Part shown: piece by piece, positions 34,236 through 46,497 of the stretch
Position numbering within the stretch: position 1 is the stretch's first letter
Layout of the letters: each line of letters begins with the position of its first letter
Assembly (NCBI RefSeq): GCF_031954525.1
Contig: NZ_CP134867.1
Span: forward strand, 1,488,001 to 1,552,000
Direction: 5' to 3'
Origin: Dyella sp. BiH032
Lineage (GTDB): Bacteria > Pseudomonadota > Gammaproteobacteria > Xanthomonadales > Rhodanobacteraceae
DNA: 64,000 nucleotides
Position numbers and translations under genes: made by a program
Notes under the pieces: model-generated
Told to the model about the DNA's origin: nothing
The model's database searches: none
What the model saw: only the letters and a program-made list of their open reading frames with translations

Positions 34236-36863
34236 ATGAGCAACAAGAAACACGCGTGGGGCATCACCACGGGGTATCGCAAGGCACTGCTGCCGGTCGC
34301 CGTTTCGATGGCGATGCTAGCCGGCTCGGCGCAGGCCGCCGACAGCTGGGTAGTCACCAAGACCCATCCGGCCATCCAGAAGAATGCCGCCGCCGGCGTG
34401 ACCACCATGGCCGCGGGCACGGCCGGTCCGTCGTGGACGATCAACATGCGCGGCTATCCGAGCGTGCAGGATGCGGCGGTCACGCCGCTGGAGCAGAGCA
34501 AGCCGCTGCACGTCGCGGTGAGCCTGAAGCTGCGCAACGCGGCGCAGCTGCAGCAGTTCCTGCACGAGCTGGCCACGCCGGGCAGCGCGCACTACGGCAA
34601 GTACCTGACGCCGGACCAGTTCAAGGCGGCCTACGCGCCGACCGAGCAGCAGGTGCAAGCTGTGGTGGCGCATCTGCGCGCCGCCGGCTTCAACAACATC
34701 ACCGTGTCGCCGAACAACCTGCTGGTCGAGGCGGACGGCAATGCCGGCCACGTGCAGGCGGCCTTTCGCACCACCATGAAGCAGTTCCAGTTCCGCGGGC
34801 GCCAGCGCATCGCCAATGACGGCGAAGTGCAGGTGCCGGCCGCGCTGGGCGACACCGTCGAGGCGGTGCTGGGCCTGCAGGACGTGAGCGTGAAGCACAC
34901 GATGCACCACGTGCTGAGGGAGCTGACCCCGGCCGAGATCCATCCCAATGCGACCACCGCCAGCGTCACCAGCCACAACCCGAAGGATTTCCCGGCGATC
35001 TACGACGCCGGCAGCACGCCGACCGCCTCCAACACCAAGGTCGGCATCATCACCTGGGGTTCCACCACCACCACCATCAACGACCTGAAGACCTTCACCA
35101 CGAACGCCGGCCTGCCGACCACGACCACGCAGACGGTGAAAGTGGGCACGGCCACGCTGTGGGACGACACCGATGCCGACGGCGAGTGGAACCTGGACAG
35201 CCAGACCATCGTCGGCACCACCGGCGGCGTGCAGACGCTGATCTTCTATACCGCCGCGAACGGCACCAACAACGCTTCGCTCACCGACGCGGGCATCACC
35301 GCGGCCTACAACAAGGCGGTGACGGACAACGTCGTCAAGGTGGTCAACGTGTCGCTGGGCGAGGACGAGACGGCCGCGCACAACGCGGGCACCCAGGCCG
35401 CCGACGACAATGTGTTCCAGCAGGCGGTGGCGCAGGGCCAGACCTTCTCGATCTCCTCGGGCGACGAGGGCGTGTACGAATCGCAGGGCGGCATCCTGAC
35501 CAACTCGTCCGGCACGGTCACGGCCAATCTCAGCTCTTACTCGGTGAGCGAGCCGGCGGCCTCGCCTTACGTGGTCGCGGTGGGCGGCACCACGCTGTCG
35601 ACCAATGGCACGACCTGGGCTGGCGAGACGGTGTGGAACGAAGGCCTGGCGACGGTCAGTTCCACGGATACGCGCAAGCGCCTGTGGGCGACCGGCGGCG
35701 GCGTCAGCTCGTTCGAGACCGCGCCGAGCTGGCAGACCGCGGCGCTGGGTTCCTCGGTGACCAAGCGCGTGCTGCCGGACGTGGCGTTCGACGCGGCGCA
35801 GTCCAGCGGTGCGCAGATCGTCTACCAGGGCAGTACGTATGCCATTGGCGGCACCAGCCTGGCCTCGCCGATCTTCGTGGGCGTGTGGGCGCGCCTGCAG
35901 TCGGCCAACGGCAATGCGCTGCCGTTCCCGACTTCGAAGTTCTACAGCGACTTCCCGAACCATCCCGAGCTGCTGCATGACGTGACGTCGGGTAACAACG
36001 GCTACAACGGCTACGGCTACAACGCGGGCACCGGTTGGGACTACACCACCGGTTTTGGCAGCCTGGACATCGCCAAGCTCAATGCCTATGCGGCGGCGAA
36101 CTGGGTGTCCGGCGGCAGCACCGGCGGCACGCCGACGGCCAACTTCAGCTTCGTCACCAGTGGCCTGACCGCCACCTTCTCCGACAGCTCCACCGACAGC
36201 GGCGGCACCATTGGCTCGCACTCGTGGACTTTCGGCGACGGCGGCACCTCCACCGCCACCAACCCGAGCCACACCTACGCGGCCGCCGGCACCTACACGG
36301 TGACCGAGACGGTGACCGACAGCACCAGCGGCAAGACCAGCTCCAAGAGCTCGTCGGTGACGGTCAGCGGCAGCGGCGGCGGCGCGACCCAGCTGCTGGG
36401 CAACCCGGGCTTCGAGACCGGCACGGCCTCACCGTGGTCGATCAGCTCCGGCGCACTGTGCAGCAATAGCGGCTGCAGCGGCGAAACCGCGCATGGCGGC
36501 ACCTGGTTCACCTGGCTGGACGGCTACGGCAGCAGCCATACCGACACTGTCTCGCAATCGGTGGCCATCCCCAGCGGCAAGGCCTCCGCGACGCTGACGT
36601 TCTACCTGCACGTCGACACGGCCGAGACCACCACCTCGACCGCGTACGACAAGCTCAACGTGCAGGTGCTCAACAGCAGCGGCACGGTGCTGAAGACGCT
36701 GGCGACGTACTCCAACCTCAATGCGGGGTCGGGCTATGCGCAGAAGACCTTCGACCTGAGCGCGTACATCGGCCAGACCGTGACCATCAAGTTCACGGGC
36801 ACCGAGGACAGCTCGCTGCAGACCTCGTTCGTGCTGGACGACGTCAACCTCAACGTGCAGTGA
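34236..36863 (+). CDS. Secreted S53 serine-carboxyl protease (sedolisin/xanthomonalisin type) with PKD and C-terminal domains
   Basis: An 875-residue acid protease precursor. A signal peptide ends near AQAA (about residue 36). The pro-kumamolisin activation domain covers about 65-230. The catalytic domain holds Glu317 and Asp321 (GEWNLDSQ), oxyanion Asp410 (SSGDEGV) and nucleophile Ser541 (GGTSLASP), the sedolisin set in the right order and spacing. The calcium site is represented by [11 protein letters not shown] and [18 protein letters not shown] domain (about 633-710) and a C-terminal jelly-roll-like domain (about 718-875) follow and may bind substrate. AAGGA precedes the ATG. Confidence 0.93.
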   Translation: MSNKKHAWGITTGYRKALLPVAVSMAMLAGSAQAADSWVVTKTHPAIQKNAAAGVTTMAAGTAGPSWTINMRGYPSVQDAAVTPLEQSKPLHVAVSLKLRNAAQLQQFLHELATPGSAHYGKYLTPDQFKAAYAPTEQQVQAVVAHLRAAGFNNITVSPNNLLVEADGNAGHVQAAFRTTMKQFQFRGRQRIANDGEVQVPAALGDTVEAVLGLQDVSVKHTMHHVLRELTPAEIHPNATTASVTSHNPKDFPAIYDAGSTPTASNTKVGIITWGSTTTTINDLKTFTTNAGLPTTTTQTVKVGTATLWDDTDADGEWNLDSQTIVGTTGGVQTLIFYTAANGTNNASLTDAGITAAYNKAVTDNVVKVVNVSLGEDETAAHNAGTQAADDNVFQQAVAQGQTFSISSGDEGVYESQGGILTNSSGTVTANLSSYSVSEPAASPYVVAVGGTTLSTNGTTWAGETVWNEGLATVSSTDTRKRLWATGGGVSSFETAPSWQTAALGSSVTKRVLPDVAFDAAQSSGAQIVYQGSTYAIGGTSLASPIFVGVWARLQSANGNALPFPTSKFYSDFPNHPELLHDVTSGNNGYNGYGYNAGTGWDYTTGFGSLDIAKLNAYAAANWVSGGSTGGTPTANFSFVTSGLTATFSDSSTDSGGTIGSHSWTFGDGGTSTATNPSHTYAAAGTYTVTETVTDSTSGKTSSKSSSVTVSGSGGGATQLLGNPGFETGTASPWSISSGALCSNSGCSGETAHGGTWFTWLDGYGSSHTDTVSQSVAIPSGKASATLTFYLHVDTAETTTSTAYDKLNVQVLNSSGTVLKTLATYSNLNAGSGYAQKTFDLSAYIGQTVTIKFTGTEDSSLQTSFVLDDVNLNVQ

Positions 36864-36875
36864 GAAAGTGAAAAA

Positions 36876-36908
36876 GGGGCCCGGTCGACGACCGGGCCCC
36901 TTTTCTTT
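36876..36908 (+). terminator. Bidirectional terminator between the protease and asparaginase-like genes
   Basis: GGGGCCCGGT, loop CGACG, ACCGGGCCCC then TTTTCTTTT, with AAAAA before it for the minus strand. Confidence 0.93.
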
Positions 36909-36955
36909 TCGATGTGGGTTGGGGTGAGCCATAGGCGAACCTCAACTTGCGATGT

Positions 36956-37441
36956 TTACGCTTCCTCGAAGCGGTTGGCTTCGCGGTTCTTGCGCACTTT
37001 CAGCGGATCCCAGATGCGGCCGTTCATGGCGATGTAGACGCCATCGGGCAGGGTCTGCACGGCGCCGACGGCGCAGCCGATGTTGAACACCGCGTCCGAG
37101 CCCTGGAAGCGAGCGGGATTGAGCGCGCCGGTGAGCACGATGACCTTGCCCTTGAGGCTGGCCAGCTCGCGCGCGGTCTCCACCATGGTGTCGGTGCCAT
37201 GCGTGACCAGCACGTGGCGATGCGGCTGCGCCTCGATGGTGGAGCGCACCAGGACGCGGTCCTCCGGGCCCATATGCAGGCTGTCCTTGCGCAGGATCGG
37301 GATCACGTCGAACTGGAAAGCGACACCGAGCTGGCCGAGGATTTCGCCGATCTGCGGAGCGCCGATCTTGTAGTCCGACTTGTCGTCGAAATAGATCTTG
37401 TCGATGGTGCCGCCGGTGGTGACGATGGTCAGGTGCTGCAT
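36956..37441 (-). CDS. Single-domain asparaginase-like protein
   Basis: The 161-residue protein matches only the N-terminal domain of bacterial L-asparaginases (normally about 330 residues). LTIVTTGGTIDKIYF carries the nucleophilic Thr. VTHGTDTMVETA carries the second Thr-Asp pair, and KVIVLTGALNPARFQGSD follows. The C-terminal domain is missing, with no sign of a decayed remnant downstream, and the stop is followed by a terminator. Short asparaginase-domain proteins of this kind exist in several proteobacteria. Whether they hydrolyse asparagine is not certain. Confidence 0.82.
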   Translation of the reverse strand: MQHLTIVTTGGTIDKIYFDDKSDYKIGAPQIGEILGQLGVAFQFDVIPILRKDSLHMGPEDRVLVRSTIEAQPHRHVLVTHGTDTMVETARELASLKGKVIVLTGALNPARFQGSDAVFNIGCAVGAVQTLPDGVYIAMNGRIWDPLKVRKNREANRFEEA

Positions 37442-37547
37442 GGGAGAAGGCCGTGATGGGGATGGGGTAGTTTAAGGGCGGGGAAGGGGGAACGGGGATG
37501 GCGCGGCTGCCCCGGACGCCAATCCACACTGATGTTCCCCGTGTTCT

Positions 37548-39188
37548 TTAAGCCAGCAATACCGTGTCTGCCGCGTCCAGGTTGTCCAGCCGGTCGAGTC
37601 CGTGGCTGATGAAGCGGCGAAGTGCCGCGCCGGGACGCAAGTCGCCGCGTTGACGCTTGGCCCACGCGGCTTGTCGCGCGAGCAGTGCGGCGGCCGTGCA
37701 GCGGGCGAGCGTGATGGAGAGGCCGCGCGCGCCCGCTTCCAGGGCATCGCGTTCGGCGCCGTGGGTTTCCAACCAGCGCATCGCGGCGTCCAGGGTGCAT
37801 TGAATGACGCTGGCGGCGTGCATGTCGTCGCCGTCGGCCAGCCAGTGGCCCACGCTCGTGCGCAGGGCGCCGGGCGCCGCGCCGGCCAGTGCGCGCAGGC
37901 TGTCCAACGAAAGCACGTTGGTGGTGCCTTCCCAGATGGCGTAGACCTGCGCGTCGCGCAGCAGCTGCGGCAGGCCGGTGTCCTCGATGTAGCCCGCGCC
38001 GCCGAAGCATTCGAGGGCCTCCGAGCACAGCTGGATCGCCAGCTTGCCGGTCCACAACTTCGCCAGCGGGGTGAGCAGCCGGAGCAGGGCGGCTTCGTCG
38101 GGCGTCGCGGTCTGCTGTTCGACGCGACCCAGCAGGTGCGCCACTTCGAAGGCCAGCGCGAAAGCGGCTTCGAATTCCGCCTGCATGCCGGCGAGCGTGC
38201 GCGCATGCAGGGGCTGCTCGGCCAGCAGGCGCCCGAAGACCTGGCGCCGCCGCGCGTAGTCGCGCGCCAGCTGCAGCGCGCGCGCCATGCTGGCGACGGC
38301 GCAGATGGCGTTCCAGGTGCGCGTGACGTTGAGCATCGGGGCGACTTGCCGCACGCCGTGCGCGAGGTCGCCGACCGGCCACGCGGGCAGGCCTTCCAGG
38401 TGGATTTCCGCAGTGGGCAGTTCGTGGGTGCCGAGCTTGTCCTTGAGCCGGTCGATGACAAGTTCAGGCTTGCGCACGCTGTCGTCCATGGTCTCCACGT
38501 AGAACAGCGCCAGCGCGCCGGGCCCTGCGCCGGCGCCTTCGGGGCGGGCCAGCGCCAGCGCGGCCTCGCCGACCACGGCGGAACTGAACCACTTGCGCCC
38601 GTACAGGCGCCATTGGCCGTCGGCGTCGCGTCGGGCCGCGGTCTCGGTGTTGCCGACGTCGGAACCGCCGGCGTTCTCGGTCATCCACTGGCCGCTCAGC
38701 CAGAAGGTCGCCGGATCGCGGCTGAGGAAGTGCGGCAGGGCGCGCTTGATCAGCGCGGTGTTGCCCGACGCTTTCAGGGCCGTGGCGGCGCCGTCGGTCA
38801 TCGCCAGCGGGCAGGTATAGAACTCGCTGGCGAGGTGGTAGAGGTAGACGCGCGCGAATTCTTCCAGGCGCGCGCACGGATGCGCCTCGTGGCCGGCGGC
38901 CAGTACCGCGTGGCGGGTGGTGAGCAGTGGTCCTTCCTGCCAGGCGGGCGTGAGTTCGATGCGATCGACGCGTCGGCCCCAGGCGTCCCACTGGGTGAGT
39001 ACCGGTTTGCGCCGCGTGGTGGCGCAGACGCGGCGCCAGGCCAGGCGCGCGTAATCGCCGAGCGCGTCGAGGTCAGGCTCGATCGCGGCGCGCCGGTCTG
39101 CGGGAAGCGCGCGGTCGAGCAGATCGGTGAGCAGGCGATCGTCGCGGTACGGATGCGCCAGTTGCGGCGCTTCTTGCAGGAATCCCAT
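37548..39188 (-). CDS. Acyl-CoA dehydrogenase family protein, AidB-like
   Basis: The 546 residues follow the AidB layout: an N-terminal extension, then FAD-binding motifs LSGQWMTENAGGSDVGNTET (the TENAGGSD segment is diagnostic), RKWFSSAVVGE, the C-terminal RRQVFGRLLAEQPLHARTLAGM, and FGGAGYIEDTGLPQLLRDAQVYAIWEGTTNV (quoted in part: GYIEDTGLP, IWEGTTNV). In E. coli AidB belongs to the adaptive response to alkylation. No ada or alk genes are nearby, so the role here is uncertain. Confidence 0.88.
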   Translation of the reverse strand: MGFLQEAPQLAHPYRDDRLLTDLLDRALPADRRAAIEPDLDALGDYARLAWRRVCATTRRKPVLTQWDAWGRRVDRIELTPAWQEGPLLTTRHAVLAAGHEAHPCARLEEFARVYLYHLASEFYTCPLAMTDGAATALKASGNTALIKRALPHFLSRDPATFWLSGQWMTENAGGSDVGNTETAARRDADGQWRLYGRKWFSSAVVGEAALALARPEGAGAGPGALALFYVETMDDSVRKPELVIDRLKDKLGTHELPTAEIHLEGLPAWPVGDLAHGVRQVAPMLNVTRTWNAICAVASMARALQLARDYARRRQVFGRLLAEQPLHARTLAGMQAEFEAAFALAFEVAHLLGRVEQQTATPDEAALLRLLTPLAKLWTGKLAIQLCSEALECFGGAGYIEDTGLPQLLRDAQVYAIWEGTTNVLSLDSLRALAGAAPGALRTSVGHWLADGDDMHAASVIQCTLDAAMRWLETHGAERDALEAGARGLSITLARCTAAALLARQAAWAKRQRGDLRPGAALRRFISHGLDRLDNLDAADTVLLA

Positions 39189-39266
39189 GCGGCCCTCCCT
39201 GGGCAGAGAAATGCCCCCGGAGTATAGGCCTGCGCTTGTTCGGCCTCTGTAGAGCCGGTGGCAGCT

Positions 39267-41612
<2,346 letters not shown>

Positions 41613-41616
<4 letters not shown>

Positions 41617-42092
41617 ACCGTTTCACCGCCCTCGCTCTCGCCGCCGCCGTGGCGCTCGGCGCGCCGGCCGCGCATGCCGCGATGCCTGCGCAGCCGACGC
41701 TGAAAGTCACCACGCTGGACGGCAAGCCGTATGACCTGGCGCAGGAGCGCGGCAAGTACGTGATCGTCAATTACTGGGCCACGTGGTGCGTGCCGTGCAT
41801 CAAGGAGATGCCGGACATCTCGCGCTTCGTCGCCGCGCACAAGGACAAGGTCGCGGCGATCGGCCTGGCCTACGAAGACACAGACAAGGCCGACATCCAG
41901 GCCTTCCTTGCCAAGCATCCGGTGAGCTACCCGATCGCCCAGGTGACGCTGGACAAGCCGGTGAAGGATTTCGACGAGCCGCGCGGGCTGCCCACCACCT
42001 GGCTGATCGGCCCGGACGGCAAGGTGGCAAAGCGTTTCGTCGGGCCGGTCACCGAGGCTTCGCTGGGCGAGGCCACCGGCCTGGGCAAGTAA
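41613..42092 (+). CDS. Periplasmic TlpA/ResA-like thioredoxin-fold protein
   Basis: 159 residues with a signal peptide ([22 protein letters not shown]). The thioredoxin fold carries the active site [13 protein letters not shown] (CVPC), with cis-Pro in [13 protein letters not shown]. TlpA/ResA proteins reduce disulphides in the periplasm, often for cytochrome c maturation. No ccm gene is nearby, so the partner is unknown. The stop is eight bases before acylphosphatase, and the start overlaps the yihY-like gene. Confidence 0.88.
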
Positions 42093-42100
42093 GGCGCGCC

Positions 42101-42367
42101 ATGGCCGCGGTCCTGTTCCGGGTGAGCGGCAGGGTGCAGGGCGTGTTCTATCGCGCCAGCACCCGCGAGCAGGCGCGGGCGCTGGGCCTGACCGGTTACG
42201 CGAGGAACTTGCCGGATGGCGCCGTGGAAGTGCTGGCCTGCGGCGAGGCCGAGGCGATCGCGGTATTGGAACGCTGGCTGTGGGAAGGCCCTGCGGCCGC
42301 GCGCGTCGACCACGTCGCGCGGGACGAGTGGTCCGGCGCGGCGCCGGGGGATTTCCGGACGGGCTAG
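42101..42367 (+). CDS. acyP: Acylphosphatase
   Basis: Hydrolyses acyl-phosphates. The 88-residue protein has the family signatures [19 protein letters not shown] (phosphate-binding loop with catalytic Arg) and [18 protein letters not shown] (catalytic Asn in ARNLPDG). ATG 42101 is chosen. It is the last gene of the yihY-tlpA-acyP run and is convergent with ppk2 after 13 bases, with no obvious terminator between. Confidence 0.92.
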   Translation: MAAVLFRVSGRVQGVFYRASTREQARALGLTGYARNLPDGAVEVLACGEAEAIAVLERWLWEGPAAARVDHVARDEWSGAAPGDFRTG

Positions 42368-42380
42368 CGGCCGCGCGTCT

Positions 42381-43169
42381 TCATTCGCCGTCGAAGCTGT
42401 CCGGCACCCACAGCGCTTTTCCGGTGACGTTCTCGCGCTGCGGTTTGCGCTTGAGCTTGGGCAGCTTCACTTCCGGGATGGTCTCTTCCTTGCGCGGGAC
42501 GTGTTCCAGCAGATGGCGGATCAGATTGATGCGCCCGCGCTTCTGGTCGTTGAAGTCCACCACGAACCACGGCGCATAAGGGCGGTGGGTGCGCTCGATC
42601 ATCTCGTCGCGCAGCCGGCCGATCTTCTCGTACTTCTCGCGCGAGGCCATGTCCACCGGCGAGAGCTTCCAGCGCTTGAGCGGATCTTCGGCGCGCTCGG
42701 CGAAACGCTCTTCCTGTACGCGCTGGTCCACCGCCAGCCAGTACTTCACCAGGGTGATGCCATCGTCCGCGAGCAGTTTCTCGAAGTGCGGCGTGGCGCG
42801 CAGGAAGGCCTCGCGTTGCTTCTCGGTGCAGAAGCCCATGGCTGGCTCGACCACGGCACGGTTGTACCAGCTGCGATCGAACAGCACGAGCTCGCCCGCG
42901 GAAGGCAGGTGTTGCACGTAGCGCTGGAAGTACCATTGCGCGGATTCGATGTCGGTAGGCTTGCCCAGCGCGGCGACGCGGTAGCCGCGGGTGTCCATCG
43001 ATTCGGTGATGGCCTTGATGGTGCCGCCTTTGCCCGCCGCGTCGCGCCCTTCGAAGATCACCACCACGCGATGGCCGCTGCGCTTGAGCCAGCGGTGCAG
43101 GCCGGCCAGCTCGATCTGCAGGTCTTCCATGGTCTTGCGATAGCGCTTGTCCGGCTTGCCCATGGGCAT
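42381..43169 (-). CDS. ppk2: Polyphosphate kinase 2 family protein
   Basis: PPK2 enzymes transfer phosphate between polyphosphate and nucleoside mono- or diphosphates. The 262 residues contain Walker A (FEGRDAAGKGGTIKAI), the Walker B-like LFDRSWYNRAVVEP, and the lid region GFCTEKQREAFLRATPHFEK. It has a single PPK2 domain. The subclass (ADP- or AMP-specific) cannot be fixed by eye. ATG 43169 is used, and ATG 43163 is two codons later. The TPR-glycosyltransferase gene ends nine bases upstream. Confidence 0.92.
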   Translation of the reverse strand: MPMGKPDKRYRKTMEDLQIELAGLHRWLKRSGHRVVVIFEGRDAAGKGGTIKAITESMDTRGYRVAALGKPTDIESAQWYFQRYVQHLPSAGELVLFDRSWYNRAVVEPAMGFCTEKQREAFLRATPHFEKLLADDGITLVKYWLAVDQRVQEERFAERAEDPLKRWKLSPVDMASREKYEKIGRLRDEMIERTHRPYAPWFVVDFNDQKRGRINLIRHLLEHVPRKEETIPEVKLPKLKRKPQRENVTGKALWVPDSFDGE

Positions 43170-43178
43170 TCCTCCCCG

Positions 43179-45284
43179 CTAGAGATCCAGGTCGGCCGGC
43201 GGCCGGCCGATGCGATGCCGCGCACCCATGGCCTGGGCGGCGCGGCGGAAATCGGCCGCGAAGCCGGCCATGTCGAATACAGGGTTGTTCGTGCGCACGT
43301 CGTGCAGGTGACGGCGCAGAGTGGCCAGCGCGTCGCGGTCGTTGCCGAGGTGGACGGCCATGGCGATGAAAGCGTCCTCGTCGTCGGCCACCAGTTCGGG
43401 CAGCCCGGCGTGGAACAGCACACTGGCCGCCTGCCGGCCGGCCAGCGTGCGGCCGAGGCAGGTGAGCACCGGGCAGCCCGCCCACAGCGCGTCGAGCGCG
43501 GTGGACTGGGCGGTGCACGGCAGCGTGTCCAGGAACAGGTCCGCCTGCCGCAGCCAGGACACGTACTCGGCGTGCGGGAGCCGCGGCATGAAGATCAGCC
43601 GTTCCGGCGCCACGTCCATCAGCTCGGCGGCGCGACGCAGGCGATCGTCCGCACCGTGCGCTCCCGCGAGCAGCCACAATACGCTGCCGGGCACCTGCTG
43701 CAGGATCAGCATGAAGCGCGCGAACGCCGCGGGATTGAGCTTGTGGTGACCGTGGATGCTTGCGAAGACCGTGCCTTCCGCCGGCAAGCCGCAGTCGGCG
43801 CGCGAAGGCGGTTCGCCCATCGCCGACGAGCCGTCGAACGGGATCGCGCAGCGCGGCAGCCGCACGACTTTCTCGCTGAACCCTTCGCGCAAGGTCGCCG
43901 GCAGCGCCACCGCGTCGGACAACACATAGTCGGTCCAGCTCGTGCCGGCGGTCGCGGGGTACGCGAACCAGTTGACCTGCACCGGCGCCGGACGGAACTC
44001 GAAAAGGTCGCTGTTGGCGCCGCCGCCGTAGCTCCGCAGGTCGAACAGCACTTCGATGCCGGCTTGGTGGATCCGCCGGGCGAGTTCCGGCGGCGGCGAA
44101 CCGGCGACGTCGTGCACCGTGACCGGTGCCGCGGCGAGGCGTCGCCGCACCGGGCCGCCGTCGTCGGGCGTGAGGCAGAAGAGGTGGACGTCGACGCGTT
44201 CGTCGCCCAGGCGCTCGAGCAGATCCACGGTGAGCTGTCCGATCGGCCGCTCGCCGAAGCCGTTGGAGACGAAGCCGACGCGCAGCGGCTCGCCGGCGTT
44301 CCGTTGCCGCGGCGCAAACTCCAGCGCCTGGCGCAGCGGGGCGGCCTGCTTCTCCACGCCCGCGGCGAACGTCGCCGCGCAACGGCGTTGCTCGGCGGCG
44401 CCGGCGTCTTCGGCGAGGAAGGCGAACGGCAGCACGCCATCGCGACCTTCGGCGACGGCGCGATGCAGCCGCTGGGTCAGTTCGTCCAGATCGTGCCAGT
44501 CGCACAGGCGGCGCCGCGCGAAGACCAGCATGGCCAGCGCTGCGCCGGAGGCGGCGTCCAGCCGCAGCGCGCGTTCGAACGCAGCCGCGGCTCCGGGCAG
44601 GTCGCCGGCGTCGTCCAGCAGCACGCCGGCATGAAAGGGGTAGAGCGGGTGCTCGGGTGCGCGGCGCTCGGCCTGCAGCCAGGCTTCGGCGGCATCATCG
44701 ATGCGACCCTGGGCGTGCAGGATGCGCGCACGCAGCGCGAACACACTGTCGTCGTCGGGCGCCAGCTGCAGCGCTTCGTCCGCATGCTGGGCGGCCTGCG
44801 GCAGATTGCCCAGCTCCAGCTCCGCCGCGGCGAGGTTGAGGCGCAGGCCGGCGTGCTGGGGCGCGCCATGCGTCGCCATGGCGTAGGACTCGCGGGCCTG
44901 GGCATGCCTGCCGGCGAACATCAGCGCATGGCCGAGCAGCATCAGGATGGCAGCGTGGCCGGGATGTCGGCGCAGGGCCTGGCGCAGCGTCTCGATGGCG
45001 CCGTCCACCTGGCCTTCCTCCAGCAGCAGGCTGGCGAGATTGCACTGCACCTCCACACTGTCCGGCGCCAGGCCGGCGGCTGTCTGAAGCGCCTCCCGCG
45101 CTTCGGCATGGCGGCCCAGCTGGATCAGCGCCACGCCCTGCAGGCGCGCGACTTCCGCGTCTTGGGGGAAATCGGGGCGCGCGCCGGCGGCGAGCGCCGC
45201 CGCGCCGGCCGCGTCGCCGCGGTCGAGCAGACGCACCAGTTGATGACGGAGGGCGAGGAGTTCGGATCGTGAAGCCTGCTTCAT
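43179..45284 (-). CDS. TPR protein with O-GlcNAc-transferase (SPINDLY/GT41)-like domain
   Basis: A 701-residue protein. Tetratricopeptide repeats fill residues about 10-260 (LGRHAEAREALQTAAGLAPDS, LGNLPQAAQHADEALQLAPDD and others). The C-terminal half (about 330-690) resembles the GT41 catalytic region: LRVGFVSNGFGERPIGQLTVDLLERL in pieces, APVQVNWFAYPATAGTSWTDYVLSD in pieces, FLDTLPCTAQSTALDALWAGCPVLT in pieces, and GRQAASVLFHAGLPELV. Such enzymes transfer a sugar from a nucleotide-sugar to Ser/Thr of proteins. Targets are unknown; flagellar or surface proteins are a guess. No membrane segment. Confidence 0.88.
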   Translation of the reverse strand: MKQASRSELLALRHQLVRLLDRGDAAGAAALAAGARPDFPQDAEVARLQGVALIQLGRHAEAREALQTAAGLAPDSVEVQCNLASLLLEEGQVDGAIETLRQALRRHPGHAAILMLLGHALMFAGRHAQARESYAMATHGAPQHAGLRLNLAAAELELGNLPQAAQHADEALQLAPDDDSVFALRARILHAQGRIDDAAEAWLQAERRAPEHPLYPFHAGVLLDDAGDLPGAAAAFERALRLDAASGAALAMLVFARRRLCDWHDLDELTQRLHRAVAEGRDGVLPFAFLAEDAGAAEQRRCAATFAAGVEKQAAPLRQALEFAPRQRNAGEPLRVGFVSNGFGERPIGQLTVDLLERLGDERVDVHLFCLTPDDGGPVRRRLAAAPVTVHDVAGSPPPELARRIHQAGIEVLFDLRSYGGGANSDLFEFRPAPVQVNWFAYPATAGTSWTDYVLSDAVALPATLREGFSEKVVRLPRCAIPFDGSSAMGEPPSRADCGLPAEGTVFASIHGHHKLNPAAFARFMLILQQVPGSVLWLLAGAHGADDRLRRAAELMDVAPERLIFMPRLPHAEYVSWLRQADLFLDTLPCTAQSTALDALWAGCPVLTCLGRTLAGRQAASVLFHAGLPELVADDEDAFIAMAVHLGNDRDALATLRRHLHDVRTNNPVFDMAGFAADFRRAAQAMGARHRIGRPPADLDL

Positions 45285-45360
45285 CCGCGCAAGCTAGCGC
45301 ACGCTGTCTTTACTGCCAATCGCCGGGTGCGTGATGCGGTAGGCAGCCCGGCCAGCCTGC

Positions 45361-46434
45361 TCAGGCGAGGGCTTTGAGCTGGTCCGCCTGGTGCTCGCGC
45401 AGCAGCACGCCGAGCAGTTCGTCGAGGTCGCCCTGCATGATCTCGGGCAGGCGGTAGAGGTCCAGGCCGACGCGATGGTCGGTGACCAGGTTGTCCTTGT
45501 AGCGGTAGGTGCGGATGCGCTGGCTGCGGTCGCCGCTGCCGACCTGCAGGCGGCGCGATTCGGCCTGTTCGGCCACCTGCTTGGACTGCGCCTCGTCGAG
45601 CAAGCGCGCCTTCAGCAGGCTCATCGCGCGGGCGCGGTTCTTGTGCTGGCTGCGTTCGTCCTGGCACTCGACCACGATGCCGCTGGGCAGGTGGGTGATG
45701 CGGATGGCCGAATCGGTCTTGTTGACGTGCTGGCCGCCGGCGCCAGAGGCGCGGAAGGTGTCGATCTTGAGGTCGGAAGGCGCGATCTCGACGTCTTCGA
45801 TGTCGTCCACTTCGGGCAGCACCGCCACCGTGGCGGTGGAAGTGTGGACGCGGCCCTGCGATTCCGTGGCCGGCACGCGCTTCACGCAATGCACGCCGGA
45901 TTCGAACTTCAGCCGGGAAAACGCGCCCTTGCCCTCGACGCGCGCGACGACTTCCTTGTAGCCGCCATGCTCGCCAGGGTGCTCGCTGAGGATTTCCACG
46001 TGCCAGCCCTGGCGTTCGGCATAGCGCGCGTACATGCGGAAGATGTCGCCGGCGAAGATCGCCGCTTCATCGCCGCCGGCACCTGCGCGCACCTCCAGGA
46101 AGAGGTTGGCTTCGTCGCGCGGGTCGCGGGGGAGCAGCAGGATCTGCAATGCGCCGTCGAGTTCGGCGAGGCGGCCTTCCAGCCGCGCCACGTCATCGGC
46201 GGCCAGTTCGCGCATGTCCGGATCGGCCAGCATGGCGCGCGATTCGGCCAGCTCGCGTTCGGCCTGGTCATGTTCGCGCAGCGCCGTGGCCAGCGGCTCG
46301 AGCTGGGCGTACTCGCGCGAGAGGTCGCGGAAGCGCGCGCCGTCGGCGAGCACATCCGGCTGGGCCAGCAGCAGGCCGACTTCTTCGTGGCGTTCGGCGA
46401 GGGAAGCGAGTTTGTGGCGGATGGATGGCGTCAT
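45361..46434 (-). CDS. prfA: Peptide chain release factor 1
   Basis: Recognises UAA and UAG and releases the peptide. The 357 residues have the stop-codon-reading PAT at 188-190 ([14 protein letters not shown]), the class-specific tripeptide of RF1. The catalytic GGQ is at 233-235 ([13 protein letters not shown]), as in E. coli numbering. It lies downstream of hemA on the same strand (64-base gap), the usual hemA-prfA order. A prmC gene, which methylates GGQ and often follows, is not in this position. Confidence 0.97.
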   Translation of the reverse strand: MTPSIRHKLASLAERHEEVGLLLAQPDVLADGARFRDLSREYAQLEPLATALREHDQAERELAESRAMLADPDMRELAADDVARLEGRLAELDGALQILLLPRDPRDEANLFLEVRAGAGGDEAAIFAGDIFRMYARYAERQGWHVEILSEHPGEHGGYKEVVARVEGKGAFSRLKFESGVHCVKRVPATESQGRVHTSTATVAVLPEVDDIEDVEIAPSDLKIDTFRASGAGGQHVNKTDSAIRITHLPSGIVVECQDERSQHKNRARAMSLLKARLLDEAQSKQVAEQAESRRLQVGSGDRSQRIRTYRYKDNLVTDHRVGLDLYRLPEIMQGDLDELLGVLLREHQADQLKALA

Positions 46435-46497
46435 CGGAACGGGAAGGCGAGTGACCGGAGCGTGGCCTGAGGCCGGTGTGGGGCGGGGGCGGGCCCG

